Shown: positions 29,743 through 43,443, counted from the first letter of the stretch. The stretch: 64,000 nt of DNA from Pelodera strongyloides (GCA_036852015.1 JAANDG010000273.1:121353-185352), one strand, 5' to 3'. Numbers and translations: made by a program. Notes: generated by a model from the letters alone, not told the origin.

Positions 29743-30240
29743 GGCTAACAAGAAATTGGCCTTGCAAATGAAACGTTTGCAAATTGCCAAGTGCGTCGCA
29801 GAGTTTTTGCAAGAACGTCCGGCTCTTTCGCACCATGTGCACTAAGGCCAAAGACCTCATGAAAAGCTGGTTCCGATATTGACTATGGACCGATGACAAA
29901 TTTACTTTACATGTGTATGACCCTATATAGGTTCAATTCGATGCTATTCTATCAATGCGAAATCACGTAGACAATTATACATAGATGACTCGGTTGCTTC
30001 AAGAATGACGGAAACATGTATCACTATTGCGTCACTTCTGTATGATAAGTTTTTCGCAGAGACGTACTAAGTCGGTAAGTACGTCTCTGTGATCTGATAG
30101 ATTCAATTCCATCCGGGTGCGCTCTGAAGGTGTGACGGGCCTTCTTATACGGTAGGCGGGGCTTGGAGAACTGGGTCTCCTTAAGGGCTTTTTCCCGAAT
30201 ACCGGCATCATTTGGCAGAAACTCATCCACACCATCATGC
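29743..30240. pseudogene. Possible mariner/Tc1-type transposase remnants
   Basis: On the plus strand, 29743-29940 reads in broken frames as MKRLQIAKC, then KAKDLMKSWFRY, a stop, then LWTDDKFTLHV. The TDDKF block resembles the TDEKxF catalytic segment of mariner-like transposases. On the minus strand, 30240-30170 reads KYRMMVW, recalling the following VMVW block, but on the opposite strand. Frames are broken by stops, and the call rests on short motifs only. Confidence 0.3.
30057..30089. repeat. Perfect 12-bp inverted repeat with 9-base loop
   Basis: CAGAGACGTACT and AGTACGTCTCTG flank AAGTCGGTA. This stem-loop lies inside the suspected transposase-debris region and may be a terminal-repeat remnant. 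Confidence 0.8.
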
Positions 30241-30921
30241 GGTACTTCTTACTCGGTAAGCACCTTATACATATGATTGGGTTTCTGTGAAGTTCTGAAA
30301 CGGCAAGAATGTGTGTCTGATGGGCACAGAAGAAAACGGCCTGCTTTTCATGTTAACCATTAGGAGATTGGGCAATGTAGAGTGAGACATTGTATGAAGA
30401 GAATTCTTGGTTTTGCCTTGACAAACTTCCCTTCTAAGCCAAACCTGCATCACAGAGAGGAGTTCTGCCACAGAACAGGCGCATTCTCATATAGTATACA
30501 ACAATTTGTATCTCACTGTAGATGCATCAAATGCTCACTTCACGCAGTGTCTCACTGTGCATTGTCCAACAAAATAAGTTTGTTTGAAACAGTGTTCGTG
30601 ACTCCCAGTGCACGGCGCACGCAGAGGAAAAAAATTAAAAAAAGGCAACAACTCTTTTCATCAATCATGCATAATAGTGCCTCAATGTGTTTTGGTTGAT
30701 CGAAGACTCTTGAACCTGCTACACCATTTCCCGCTATCCAGACGCTAAGTCTGACCTACTCAAAAGATCTCTTTAGCATTTTGAAACTTTTTTCTGTAAC
30801 GTAATCGGTGAACTGGCTAAATATGTGACGCAGTTTAAAACATTTACGACGCTTTACGGATTAAACGGATAGTGATTTCAAAGCACACAATTTCATGTTC
30901 AATTCTCTGCTGTTTGTTAAA

Positions 30922-31891
30922 ATGAAACGTGTGTTCATAAGCTACATGCACTAAGGAGTTGGTTGTGTTCTCGTTGTAGATGTTTAAGCCCTGAACACTT
31001 CATAAGAACCGTGGTTTTCATCTACATCGATATACGGGAAGTCTCTGATCTAGGGGTTCCAAATTTTGGATAGGTAGTAAATACCTTTGAAAAAAATCAA
31101 GTTTTTATTTCAGTTCTCCTCGCGCTGGTCGCAATCGCCCTCAGTTCACCAATTCATGGAATTTGGCAAAATTTACCACATCAGGAGGTTCGTAAATTAC
31201 TTAAATAAGTAAACATCATTATTCTCAGTTAGGTGTGTGTAAAGCTCTATGTTTCCTTTCATCACCTTTGAGCTTTGAAACTTTGATAAATTCTTTTAAG
31301 CAGTCCTTTTATAGACGTACTAATCCCAGGCACTTATATTTACTTCTTCATCTGTATCGAGGAGCGACCCTTAATTAGCGGCGGTTCTTCTGTGAATTAA
31401 TTTAGCTTAATTTGAGGCTCCAGAATCATATAACTTCGGTCCAGACGGATTATAAAAATGCAGTAAAAATATACATTCCATATGTGCTTTGATGATTGAA
31501 TTTCAAAAATATCCAAGTATTAGAAAATTTCACAATTACCATTGACACTAATTAATGGGTGTCACTTATTATTTAAGAACTGTTCAAGCGTAGTGTTCAA
31601 AGATTCTCAGCAAATCATTTGTTTGTTTACTCTGGACTCCTCGTAAGCAACGGAGTATCAGAAGATTTTCTTTAAATTGGTGCTCTTTGTCCATGTAGAC
31701 CGTTTTGTTGCAAGGTTCGGCGTTCATGATCCTCACCCCTCTGATCGATTACATATGATAATGTTGTCATGTTACAGAACAAGCGGTCGTTCTACGGTGC
31801 TTACCAATACATTCCTGGATTTGGTGAGGAGGCACGGGATAAGAAGAACTACTACATGTTGTTCCCGAGGGAGGGTGAACAGCTCTTCTAA
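30922..31891 (+). CDS. Small secreted peptide precursor, unrecognised (3 exons, 64 aa)
   Basis: Exons 30922-30928, 31114-31187 and 31778-31891 join in phase to 64 residues. Exon 1 gives only MK plus one base. With exon 2 the N-terminus becomes MKLLLALVAIALSSPIHG, a textbook signal peptide. Exon 3 begins N-KRSFYGAYQYIPGFGEEA and ends FPREGEQLF. The dibasic KR just before SFYGAY and further basic pairs (RDKK) fit a processed neuropeptide-like or small secreted precursor. Acceptors are strong (TTTCAG, TTACAG); the exon 1 donor (C-GTGTGT) is weaker, so the first exon is the least certain part. No family was recognised. Confidence 0.65.
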
Positions 31892-33593
31892 GCTCCACAC
31901 CATTCGATTAAATATTTTTTTGTCGTCTTCCTTTCTCCCACTTACACCTAATAAACATGAGAAATTATGTATTATGTATTTTTACCTCCACAATGACTTG
32001 TAAACATCAAAGCAGTCTAACTTCATTCGAATTAACGGATACGGTTTTTGTGTTTACATTACAGTTCTGTATGTGCGAAGGTGCGCGGGATCATATCACT
32101 GAGACAAGCAGATTTGGTGTAAATTTCATGAAGCTTATAGTTCAAAAGGGTGACACATGACAAATAATGATTATAGAGAAAGAGCACATGGTGCTTTTTT
32201 CTTTCACAAGAAGGAGCTTCTATATTTATCCAAGTATTTTATGCATTTCCAAGCTGTTGCTTTCAATGCTGCGTGTTATCTTGTTTACGCTTAAAGAAGT
32301 CTAGATTTCAATTAGATAAACAGTTGCTTATTAATGCGTAAATATTCTAATTGTAAGCAGGTTCGCTGAAGAGCTGTATATGAGGTGCGTAATCTCTTCT
32401 GGTAAAATTATACTGCTGGATTAAGATGACAGTTCCTCTTGCCTGTACATATGTATTACATCAAATCCAAGTCTTTGCACTTATGTCACACAAGGAAATG
32501 ATTAGCAAGACGCACATGCCGATTTCCCGAATTTATTTATTATAGTACTATACTACGCAACGGGTAATTACATTTTCGTATTGCCATATTTGTGAAATTA
32601 CAAGTGAACGTAGAATTACGTTCCTAAATAGAATTCAGGTAATCAGGTAATTGTAACTAGAATGCACGATAACTTAATTTATGCATTACTGTAGCTGAAC
32701 GTGTTTTGCTTTGTGCTGCTATGTTATTTTATTTTACTCGGATATTTGTCCGATCATTAGCAAGGCTCTAATTTGAAGCAAAATGCCGAAGAGAAAAAAG
32801 CTTCAAATGTTCAAAGCACATCTAGAAGCCTATATCGAAATTAGGGATACGACCGGAACCACCGGACTACATTGTCTGCGTGTCTTTCATTTGCATTTCG
32901 CGAAAGGCTTAACTAATTTGATTTGGAGTTGAATTTGTTAGAATTCCGCGAAAATCTCAGCGCGAATTTACTTGTGGAATGCCTTTTCCGCATTAATTTA
33001 GACAATCGTATTAAACAAGATTAAATTAAATGTGTATAGTAATGTTTATTAGTTATTCATACAGTAGCAATTATTTAAAATATTTATCTAGAAACACAAT
33101 ACATACAGATATATGCAAACTGAGTGGCATGAGGGCAAAGGTATGCTGATGGGGAGAATTTGAAAGACATACTTGAAGGATTTGAATACCAAAATTACAA
33201 CATTTTATTGATTATTCTAAGCATCTGTATTTGCTAAAGTGCTAATAAGTGACTAGAAAGGGCTGGAAATTCTTCGCAAAATGTACTTCGGGATAAAGTA
33301 GCTCAAATAAATATTGTAGGACAGTTTCTTATGTTTATTATTTGCCGTTTTTTTCCTGAGGGAGTGAACTGTTAGCTGATGCTCGATAATGATTGTAACT
33401 TAGCACTTATTGTGCTCAGAACTGCAGTATAGATTGGAAGCAATTTCTAGGGTGAGACATCGGGGCCCTGTCCGCACATTTAAAGTTCTTCTTGAAGAGT
33501 TGGGTAGTTGAGACTGCAGTGTTGATCCTAAAACATTGAAATATCTAGTGCTGCGCTTGAAGACATAATTTACGTCTCTGATGTTTGAAGGCA
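31892..33593. other. Intergenic region
   Basis: AT-rich sequence with no exon, RNA gene or repeat that I could support. Confidence 0.5.
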
Positions 33594-36500
33594 TTATAAT
33601 TTGCATCTCCCTCCACAAGCGACTATTATCCTGCCACTGACTACTAACATGTGTAAAAGATTCAAAAACATGGAATATCCACCGGAAGCTCTAAATGTGC
33701 ATAATATATCTGCTGGTGCACTAACAAATAAATTGGAACTTACATTGATTCGTAGAGCGACTGTGATTGAAATCCGTCCCGGTGACAGTAAAACTGTAAG
33801 CAAACAAATTACGATAAACACATGATGTAAGTTCTTTGCAATGGACCTTCTTATAGAACCTTGATTACATGGTAAATGGGTTACTTACATGCTAATTTAG
33901 TAAAACCCAAACATGTTTACATTTCTCGACTTTTAGGACCACGTCAAAAAAGAGTCTACAACGGTCTTTGTTGACTTAGGGACCAAGGCTAACAACGCGC
34001 AATTGCGAAAGGATAATTCACCTTAAAAATAGTGTATTCACTGTGAGTGAGAAAAATATTGTTGACGTGCACTTTTTGGATTCTGATTATGCGAGATAGA
34101 CAACACTATTCTTTTTGTTTACCCTTACCTATGATGAATAATTAATTAATCATCGAGCGTGCCGAGGTGTGAAAAAGTAACATGACGTCTTGGTTTAGTA
34201 ATATGCAAATAGGGATGGCCTTACCGTGCCAAAGGTGACGAAAAATTCTTGAATCGAATTCATTTCTATTGAAATCGGGAGGCGCTGTTCCTGATGGATA
34301 CCGCTGGACTTCTGCCATTGTATGTATCCATGCTCGGCTGTCATTAAAGCATCGGAGAAAGTGATCGTACGAATCAAATCAGGCTGAAAGATTGCAAATT
34401 TATCACCCACAAATAGTGAAGTTTCAATCAATTATTGCACGGGTGGGAATATTCACTGGACTAGGCTTGCCCACTTAAAAAATAATAAATAAATACCACG
34501 AGATGCAATCCCTGCAGATTTTGTTGCAAAAATGCTCGAAACACGTCCTCAAAGCATGCCAATGGGAGAGCCGTTTGCATGTTCTAAATAAATCATGATT
34601 TGGTTGTTGGTAAATGCGATTAAAGCATGGATGCGTACTCACGTACTCTTTAAAATGCAACATAATTAATGTAATGAACTAGGAAAAGCTCTCATATGCA
34701 ACTGGTTCTCACCTGCCAAAAGACCTTGGCCATAAGCTGCGCGACCATTACAGCATAAGTTCCATAAATCGACATTTGCGGGGATTCGGATCCAGGAAGA
34801 AGAATCGGCTCTTGCAAAGATCCCAGCGGAACAACTGAATCGTTTCTAAGCTGTTTTTTTTTGTTTGGGAATTAATAGTCAGAATTCGTTTAACTAATAA
34901 ATACACAACACGGAAGTAGCCGCCAGCATTTTGTTTTCTATTCTAGTCATTTAAATTAAATCCCCCTTTTTACTGGAAATAATCCTTTGTTATAAAATCC
35001 CCCTTTTAAGCTGCAATTTTCAGCAATTGTGCACGAAATGCCCATTCTAGAATAGAAGAAACGTTTCTAAAAATAGTCGTGAAATTATGCGTTAATCCAA
35101 GTGAAAAGTCGGGCTTCACGAGCATTGTAAACGATCAAACGTACATATGTTTAAGAACTAACTGATTGCATTTTCATTTTCACTGTGAATGATGTTGGGT
35201 TTCAGGGGTTGGAAGGCAGTGGAGTCGTCTTCATCTAATATTGTTCCGACGGCAGTCATCCTGGCACTTCGTTGGTTCCTTAGTGAAGTTGTGATCGAAT
35301 AGAAGTAGTCTGATTCGTTGAGCATTACCTAAGTTGGTTGTATATGCCACTAAGAGCAAGGATTCGCTAATATGTATCATGATATTATTTAAATATAAGT
35401 ATTCAATACATCAATTACGTGAATAACAAGCTTCCTAAAGCACAGGTACGTAGAAGAGATAAACTTCAACGCATTGCAAACCGATTAAACACACGTTTTT
35501 GAATTGATTGTACAGGAATTCTTCGTCAGCTATTTTTCTCGGGTATCCGACCAGCACTCGCGTAAGGGGAGAAAAGACTGTAGTAGGACTGTTGCGGTGC
35601 AAGTAACGAAAGTCGCTGAGCAGACGGTCCGTGAAGACCTTTATCTGTAAATTAAGAGAACAATCAACAGGTCACGCATTATTTATGGTCGTTAATACTT
35701 GATGTTGTAATAGTTAGGACAGAGAAACATTGTTATATAGATGCGTCGAAAACTTACTGCTGGTAAAGAAACATTTATCTGGCGTTCTGCGTAAAGTTTC
35801 ACAAAGGGGTCCAATGCAGAAAGTTGCTCGGCGCAAGCCGCTCCACTAAATCACCATTCATTATGTATATTATATTCATTTGACATTGGACTTTTACGTT
35901 GGAAAAGAGTAAAAGTTATAATAAAGCATCCAAGGTCACCTTGGCGTTTCTCCATGTTGCAAAATGTACTCTTTCAGACGAATGGCGGTGACGATTGTCA
36001 AAAAGTTGGCAAATGATCTCTTCGAATTGCGAGCCGCAATCATCGCGAGCTCATCGAAGAAGGCGATATCGTACACGACAATAAGATCGTCGTAGTTCCA
36101 AGTGATCAAGGAGGTCAAATCTCCATTCATAAATTCGGTGATGTTGACCTGCAATTTTTTGTATGTATAGTAGTATAGTGTCTTCGGTGTCATCAGATGA
36201 CACCGAAGAACTTAATCTACTTTTAAGAAGAGGAAGTCTTGATCAACCATGCTCACCTGGGGTATTCGCCCCATAAAATCGCGGATAGTCATAATTGTCC
36301 TCGACTTGTCCACTCTTTTTGTCGCCTAAAATAATTTGCATGTATGGTGTTGCAGATGGATATATCGTGTTGCAATGAAAAGAATTTCAGACATAAGATA
36401 TATTTCTTATAAATCACTCAAAAAAGGAACGTCGTTTGGTCTATATGAATTTTCTTATCATTTAATACGAACACCAGTATATCACGTGAATTCACAAAAC

Positions 36501-39500
36501 CAACATTGTCAATTTCAACGATCAGTTCCGACACTTCTACGATCATTTTGTGTCGATCATTCTTTTCCAGGTCTGCCGCCAGGTATTTTGACACCTTAAT
36601 TAATAAAGTTGAATCATACGCACACCATATAACTAATGAGATACGTGCATATTGCCCTGAGACGCAAGAATGATGCGCAGAATTTAATTTTGCTTTTTGC
36701 TCTCCATTAATGACACTCTTTGCGCAAACGGCATACAACTAAGTGTGTATTTTGGGAATTGGATCTCACGCACGATGTCATTGAGTAGATTCTGACGGAG
36801 AGACACGGCCAGAAGAGGTTCAAACTCCGTTTCGTGCATCTGGGCGCGCTCCCTCAGTTGCTGCTTGATTGGAGTGAGGAAAACATCAAAATTTGGGGGA
36901 CGAAACTAAAAGTGCAGTTGACCCGTACGCGTTTGATTTTTCAGCACAGTATGAAGTAATTACAAAAACGGTATACTATTTGTCTTTGAAAAATGTATTA
37001 ATGTTTAATGTAATTCATTCACTTACTGACAGCCGCAACGTACGATCAGCCTCGTTGATTATTTCTCGGTCAATCACAAAAAGATTGTAGACCCCAACGA
37101 ATCCATCTAAGAAACCAGAATGGCGTTCCCAGCTAAATGAGTTGTGAATACAGTTGAAAGCATTCAAGGCTAAATAATAAGTACATATATGTGGCAATGT
37201 TCAAATAGTAGCATATTATTTCATGTCAAAGTGAGGCCAGTCGTTTTGAAATCAATGTTGACCACTATTATACGCTGTTCATCTGGGTATGTGAATTCTT
37301 TGTGCTTATGAACAGTGATTTGTTCAACAAATTATTTTGATATCATACGCTACATCGGAGACCTCAGAAGCTCAAACATCTTCCTGGTGACACTACACTT
37401 GAAAGCACCGTAGTGCTTCCATCCTCATCCGCGTTGTACCGTAGTATGTGTGTCCGCAATGTCCGCAATGTCCGCTACCGACTCCGCTGTTCGACCCATC
37501 CATCAAATAGATAAGTGGACACTCTTGATTGTGTTCGAATGTTTGTTTATGATTTCATCGCATTCCATTACGAGGCACAAAAAGTTAGTTTATCGTCGAA
37601 CATCTGAGATGAAGCGGAAAGTTTCTTTTCACATTTATAGAAAACAATTTGAAAAGCACGCTCTGCGTAAGTAACGTCTGGACGCATCAGCCTCATTAGG
37701 ATTCCCTATCCTCCTGTTGGTTGCTGTATTCCTCAAGTGTGTTTCCACCTTCTCTGTCCGTGCTAATCCCCCCACCAGCAATGTAAACACTGCACCATTT
37801 GAATGTACTGTAGCCGCGTACGATGTAAATCGCCGAAAGAAACAAATCACAACAAATTCAACATTACATGTCGCATTCACAAAAACAAGCAAGATACAGA
37901 TAAAAACATACGAATACTTATCCTTGTTGAAGTTTTTGCAATCCGGAAATACTGGCCCGCACGGTAGATTACGAAATAACTCTAGCATTGGTTGAATGCC
38001 GGTCGCAAGTCTAAATTGTAGGGCAGTAGAGATACACTTATTCCATTACACATTAAATTACGAGACACATCAACTTAGTTTATAAGCTTAGCAGTTCAGT
38101 GTGGTACTTAAAAATATAGATTCAACTATTATGGAGAAAACTTACCTGGAAAATTCATCCACACAACTGTTGAATAGTTGTTTTGCGAAACGGGAACTTC
38201 TCGTTGAAATGCCGTCCTCGTCGAGTGTACTCACAATGCCTGCAATCATATATGATGTGGTTTGGATGAATCTTTATAACACATAGAAAGAGACCGTCTC
38301 ATTGGTTTGAAATAATTTACAAATCAAAGTACTGTATAGTGCCGCGTAGGTATTCTTCTGTAGATCGTCCTGGTAGAATTTCTGTTGCTCCAGTGGTTGT
38401 GTATGATAGTTTCCGCATGAGTACCGGTAGAAATTGGAGCAAGCAGGTATTGATTGATCAGTGTAGGAAGATATCCGAAACGCTGAATCAGAGGTCTTTT
38501 ACAAACGTAGAAGTTTGCAAAAAATTTAAATATGAAATTCTAAATAATGTGGCCTGATACAGCGCCAACACAAAACGACACTGAAGCAACGTAAGTTGAA
38601 ACGCTTTTCCCACCTGAGTCCAAGCATTGTTTCGTGGAACAGACTTCGGCAAGCCCTCCCATATTGTGGAAACCATCACTCGTGACAGCCCATGCAATGA
38701 AGATTCCAACACAACCGAGGAAGAAGATAATAAATAGTAAACCAAGAATAACTGTGCATCGCGAGAAGGGTTTACAGCTGAAGAAAATGTTTTGTCAAGT
38801 ACATGTGAATGTGTTCCTGAAGTGAATTAGGCACAAAATTTTGATAAAAATCAATTCAAATTCTTTCGCATTAAGACCGATAGAAGTCGTTCCTGTCAAT
38901 TTAATGATGTGGGACTTGTTGTGTCACGCAAAACGGTTCACAGTTGTCTTAATCAGGGAAACTGAACCTAATCAGAAGGAAAGTCACAAAACAAAAGGTT
39001 AAATACAGTTAATTACAAGGAAAAACAAATATATTCGGGTTTGAAGCTAGTTTGCGATTGAATTATTTGCATAAGTAATCGGCAAGTTTAAATGTCCAGG
39101 GTAAAGCTGACAACCGATCAGGTAGACGGGAAAAAAATGGTCTTAAACAAATAGGAGAGCCGGATCTGAGGCGAGAGGGTGCAATTTCTCACTTCTAAAA
39201 CCTACTGGAATGAGACCAATGTGGAGAAATGATACTATCAAAAGCTAATATCGTTCAAATATAAACTATTGTTCGTTTTCGATTAGGAACGATAGTGATA
39301 GAATGTAATCAATCAATACTTAATGACCCGGCCCCCAATTAATTGTTCTTTCCATCCACCAATCTGTATTCCGTTAGTCAGCGCAAAGGATTAGGCGTAC
39401 TGTGGATAAAACAGTGATCGCGGTCAAGGGGGACCGTATCACGGTTAATTGAACAGCAAACAAATACAGAACCGTCAGCCGCTAATGGGGATCGACACTC

Positions 39501-41093
39501 GCCGGGCGGTGTGGGACAGAATACCTACCAGTATCACCGACACAATAGAAAAGGTCAGCAATAAAGAGCTATGAATAGGGTCCCGATCTCGAATAAAGGA
39601 ACAGGTATGTACCTAATGAGGAAGAATTATGTGCACCCATTGACGTCAAATTGCACTAGGAAACCTAAGTTTGACACCAAACAAAGACTTTGTATTTGAA
39701 CAATGAAAGAATGTATTCACACTAACTAGTAACGTAGAATAGGCAGCAGAAAGTTATCTTGCAGTGTTATGGCGCACACCATATGCAATGCAGGTTGTCT
39801 TCTAACGAAAACAAAGACAGAATATTGGGATGATGGATAAAGAAACTAACACCACGTTTTTGACAAATTATATAAAACAATAAAGGGAAAATTGGCAGGA
39901 AGATAATATGCGATGAAACAGAAATACAAAATAAGAGTAAAATATAAACCTGCTAGATCGTGTCTGAAAGCGCACATTTCTGTAGTCCAATTCTCCAATG
40001 CCACCTTCCATTGCTTCTAAGATAAACAAGTGTTGCAAGGCGGATTGATTGAAAATGATTACATAAAATTTGTTCGAAAAAGGAATACTCACTTGCTTTC
40101 GAGCCTTCAAAAGGAGTTATAGGCTGAAGAGTCTCGAACTCGATAACGCCTTCGGGTGTTGGCTCCAATGTCTGTTGTTCGTATTCATCATATGTAACAT
40201 GTGGGGAAACTAGTTGTTCTTCTGTCGCTAAGACTGCCGGAGCAGTACCTTGATGAGCTTCATCGATCAGGTGTGGCCCTTGTGCAATATGATGGTCTGC
40301 ACTGATTGAACTCCCATCACTCAGTTCAGCCTCACTAAGCGTTTCCATTGGGGCACCGGTGTCCACATTCACTTCTGAAGATAATCATAAAACTAAGCTC
40401 AAATGAAAAATGTCAATATTTCTTCCTGTTAATACTTGTTTAACATTTTACATTATAGGTTTAGAATGTCAAGCAAACTCAACAACAAAATCAACGACAA
40501 AATAATAGAGATTCACTGCCATCAACTGACCCCTTGTCATTCTCCTGGGTTCATTATGTGCAGTGGTGTGTTTGGGAAATTCGGGAAACACGAGAATTGG
40601 TTGCCGTTCGGTGGGTGGTTCAGTAGATGGAACAGAGTATGCGGGTTTGGCATATTCAGTGAGACTCGGTCTCCTTGATTGGAGGAGACCCGGGTCAATA
40701 CCACGCCCACTTGTTGATGTGATCACAATGCGATCCGACGTTGACACCACCGCAACTGGCTTAGGAGGGATTTTGGGAGCTTCTCTGCAAAGTGGTCGTA
40801 TTTTTTGGTTTAAAGAAATGTTTATTAGAAAATGTTTAGTAAGTAAGAAATAAAACAGGTGAAGATATAGATTTTTTATGCAAAACAAAGGAAAAAAAAA
40901 CAGAATATGACCTGAATGGTGGTAGTAAATTGGCGCTTCTGGGTGACGGTTGTGGGCTTGGATTTGCCAGGTCTCTGGTCGGACTAGGTGGGGATCGGAC
41001 CCTCATTGGTACGTCCAGCCGTGAGTGTACCGTATCTTTAGGACCGCGGTCCTTTTTGATGTAGAGACCACCGTGGGGTGGTGGGTAGTCCAT
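33594..41093 (-). CDS. Neprilysin-like (M13) type II membrane protein, apparently lacking the zinc-binding site
   Basis: The 5' exons join in exact phase: 40912-41093 (start MDYPPPHGG), 40531-40784, 40094-40374, 39950-40016, 38614-38777, then 38138-38240. They encode a long Pro/Ser/Glu-rich cytoplasmic tail, one transmembrane segment (VILGLLFIIFFLGCVGIFIA) and the start of the ectodomain. Later exons read like the M13 fold: about 37907-37993 (LELFRNLPCGPVFPDC), 37025-37175, 36740-36900, 36241-36310, 35937-36155 (VVYDIAFFDELAMIAARNSKRSFANFL), about 35760-35850, 35520-35640, 35220-35340, 34712-34850, 34205-34400 and 33594-33793 (RINVSSNLFVSAPADILCTF). At the place where active members have HExxH after NYGxxG, this protein has IYGTYAVMVAQLMAKVF. 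The partner E-x-x-x-D segment is also not preserved. It is likely a non-catalytic binding protein. Exon joins between 38.1 and 34.2 kb are not all phase-checked, and one small exon near 34.0 kb may be missing. Confidence 0.75.
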
Positions 41094-41850
41094 CAATTTA
41101 GAGTTCGTTTTCCCAATCAGTGATTTAGTGATTCCGCCCGCCCATCCCCCCTGTTAGAGAAGACATGGTGCAGCCGGGAGCGCGCACTCAATGACAAACA
41201 TTCCGCGCGCGGAACACACGCACCCACTATTTGATTGGACGTTGATTATCAAAGGCTTCTGATTTCACTTACGTATAAGTTGCTTATAACTAAAAACTAA
41301 AAAAAAAAGGCTTTCGGGGATGACGTAGAGAGAATTTTCGTTTTCGGCATAAAGTGATTAGTTTTCGAAGCTAGTTTACTTAGTTGGCAGCTGGAACATT
41401 CTGGGTGCATCTGCCCAAAATGACGGTACTTTCGTATGCACACCAATTGCCCTATGTAATTATATAAGAATGAACGTTTCGTTCCATGAGTAAATAAGTC
41501 ATTTATTGGATAGCTGAAAAGCGAATTTCTCTATATTTCTTTACGACATTCATTCAAGTCTGACAATGTGGTGATAATTGATGATCATTTTAGTTCAACG
41601 AGTTTCACGTCACGTGGAGTCTGCAACACCTTTAATGACTGATTCCCATAGTATTGTTTCCAAACCGTACAAAATCAAATGGAGACGTTTGCGTTTGTGC
41701 TAGAATTGTGTGATGAAAAGTCTTGCGCATAGTGATGGTGTTAGTCTTTGAGCGGTCACCGTTTACTGGCTAACTACCATTGTGCGTCTGAGATTTGAGA
41801 TTTAGAGATTGTAGTTCATGGGATTTATATTTGGTTCAGCTAACAATTGG
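41094..41850. other. Upstream region of the neprilysin-like gene
   Basis: Contains the promoter side of the minus-strand neprilysin-like gene (GC-richer patch around 41140-41230). No coding exon was supported. Confidence 0.45.
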
Positions 41851-42328
41851 GTTCTTTGTCGTTGGCTTAATTCCAGGCATTTGTTGGATTCCCTCGATGA
41901 AGTTCCAATCCACATAAATTGTTGGCGGTCGTCGCGGACGCGGACGTCTCTCTGGCCTTATGGACTTCCACTGTCGCTTTCTAAGAGTTAGTTGTTAGTT
42001 ACACACAAGTTTTTTGTTCATCTTAAAAACGAGGATTTGGCCTGTCCGTACGCTGTGCTAATAATAACAGAGATGAAACTCTCAATAAGGAGGTGCGCAA
42101 TAATATTAAATTCCAATATTGGATACAGTACCAAAGAAGTATGAAGTTAGTCAGGTTATGGTTACAGTTCAATCGTACATGTGTCCCGGAACGAGATGCG
42201 AATGGTATGGAGAAGGAGAGACGTCAGTCAACTGGCAGCTAGAAAGTGGTGCTCTTTGGCAAGAAGCTACCGTCTTTGAGGTGGTGGGACACCAGAAGGA
42301 GGACGACCACCAGCAGTTTGATAGGTTA
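41851..42328 (-). CDS. Arg/Pro-rich gene fragment, unrecognised (last two exons)
   Basis: The exon ending at 42271 encodes YQTAGGRPPSGVPPPQR and joins in phase to the exon 41851-41980, which encodes KRQWKSIRPERRPRPRRPP followed by IYVDWNFIEGIQQMPGIKP and a stop. The donor (ACG-GTAGCT) and acceptor (AACTCTTAG) are acceptable and the junction phase fits. No start codon was found; an in-frame stop lies near 42380, so a further upstream exon or a weak acceptor near 42328 is needed. A plus-strand reading frame over 42119-42337 overlaps but lacks splice or start support. Confidence 0.4.
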
Positions 42329-43388
42329 GTAGCTTGATATGGGATACTGATAATGGTGTTTGATTGGATGCGGGCTACTCTGGAGAATAGACTAGCTGTG
42401 CGGCACTGTATTGACTTATTGTTAGTTCTAGATGTAGTGCGCTGTATTACAGTATCCAGATCATTTCTTATCGAGTAGTGTAGCTAGGATATGGTTCACG
42501 AGGGTCTTTCTATGTCTGTGTAAGGATTCAGGATACCTTAAATTTCTTTGAATAACTAATTGTCCGCTAGGTGGGTCCCGAACTATGTATTTTTACAAAG
42601 TTATGATGAGGAACTGCTCGCCTGTAGACGCTATGCTCACAGACTTGCCTAATACTGTGTCTTGTGTCGACTGTGGCTACAGCACTCACACTCTTGTGAT
42701 GTTCTGTAGTAGTAGTACGGTAAGTAATTCTACAGTATTCTGCAGTAATATAGTAGTAATAGTAGTTCCGTAATCTAGCGGTCATGGAAACTAGCAATGA
42801 GTCCGAGGCATGAATGTGCCTCCCTGGAGCTTGAGGTTGTCAATAGAATGCAACGGTTGATAATAACGATTATTTCAAATGACTGTTGGATGAATGCGAC
42901 AAAGATTTAACCTCAACAACTAAGGTGTCGTTTCTTCATTCTGTAATTCATTTTACATATTTTATATTCGGCACATAATTTTCTTATTGATTTACTACTG
43001 TATTGTTCAGTGCCAATTCTACCGTTTTTTTTTAACCGCACATGAACGAGTGTTTATTATTTTTTATTTTCTTGTGCCTACATTGTATGCGTCTCGCTGC
43101 CTACTTCCTTTGTAATTATTATTTTTGTGATTGTATTCTTCTACAGTCTGTCTACACGCTCAGTATCCACTCACCATCAGTCATATCTTTACCCATTTAT
43201 CATTTGTATGTATGTATGAGCGAACGTTTCCATTGTTCCTCTGTTGTTCTGACCTCACAATCGTCCCGATCACTCTATCATTTTTGTACTGGTTTTCACT
43301 ACCAAGGTGATAAAACCTGTGTTTGGCCCCTTTTGCCTTTTTACCTTTGCATTTAGGCTCTATCCGCCATCTCTCTCTCTCTCTCTCC

Positions 43389-43443
<55 letters not shown>

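Larger units (their letters stand above)
28382..30921. other. Gene-poor region with possible transposase debris
   Basis: The only coding-like traces are the weak transposase-like fragments at 29743-30240. No intact gene or RNA was seen. Confidence 0.45.

Noticed and set aside
42119..42337. Plus-strand 72-codon frame beginning MDTVPKKYEVSQ
   Set aside because: It overlaps the better supported minus-strand exon pair, has no acceptor or donor in a sensible place, and shows no domain.
43181..43441. Arg/Glu dipeptide-rich minus-strand frame
   Set aside because: Produced by the (CT)n tract at 43369-43440.
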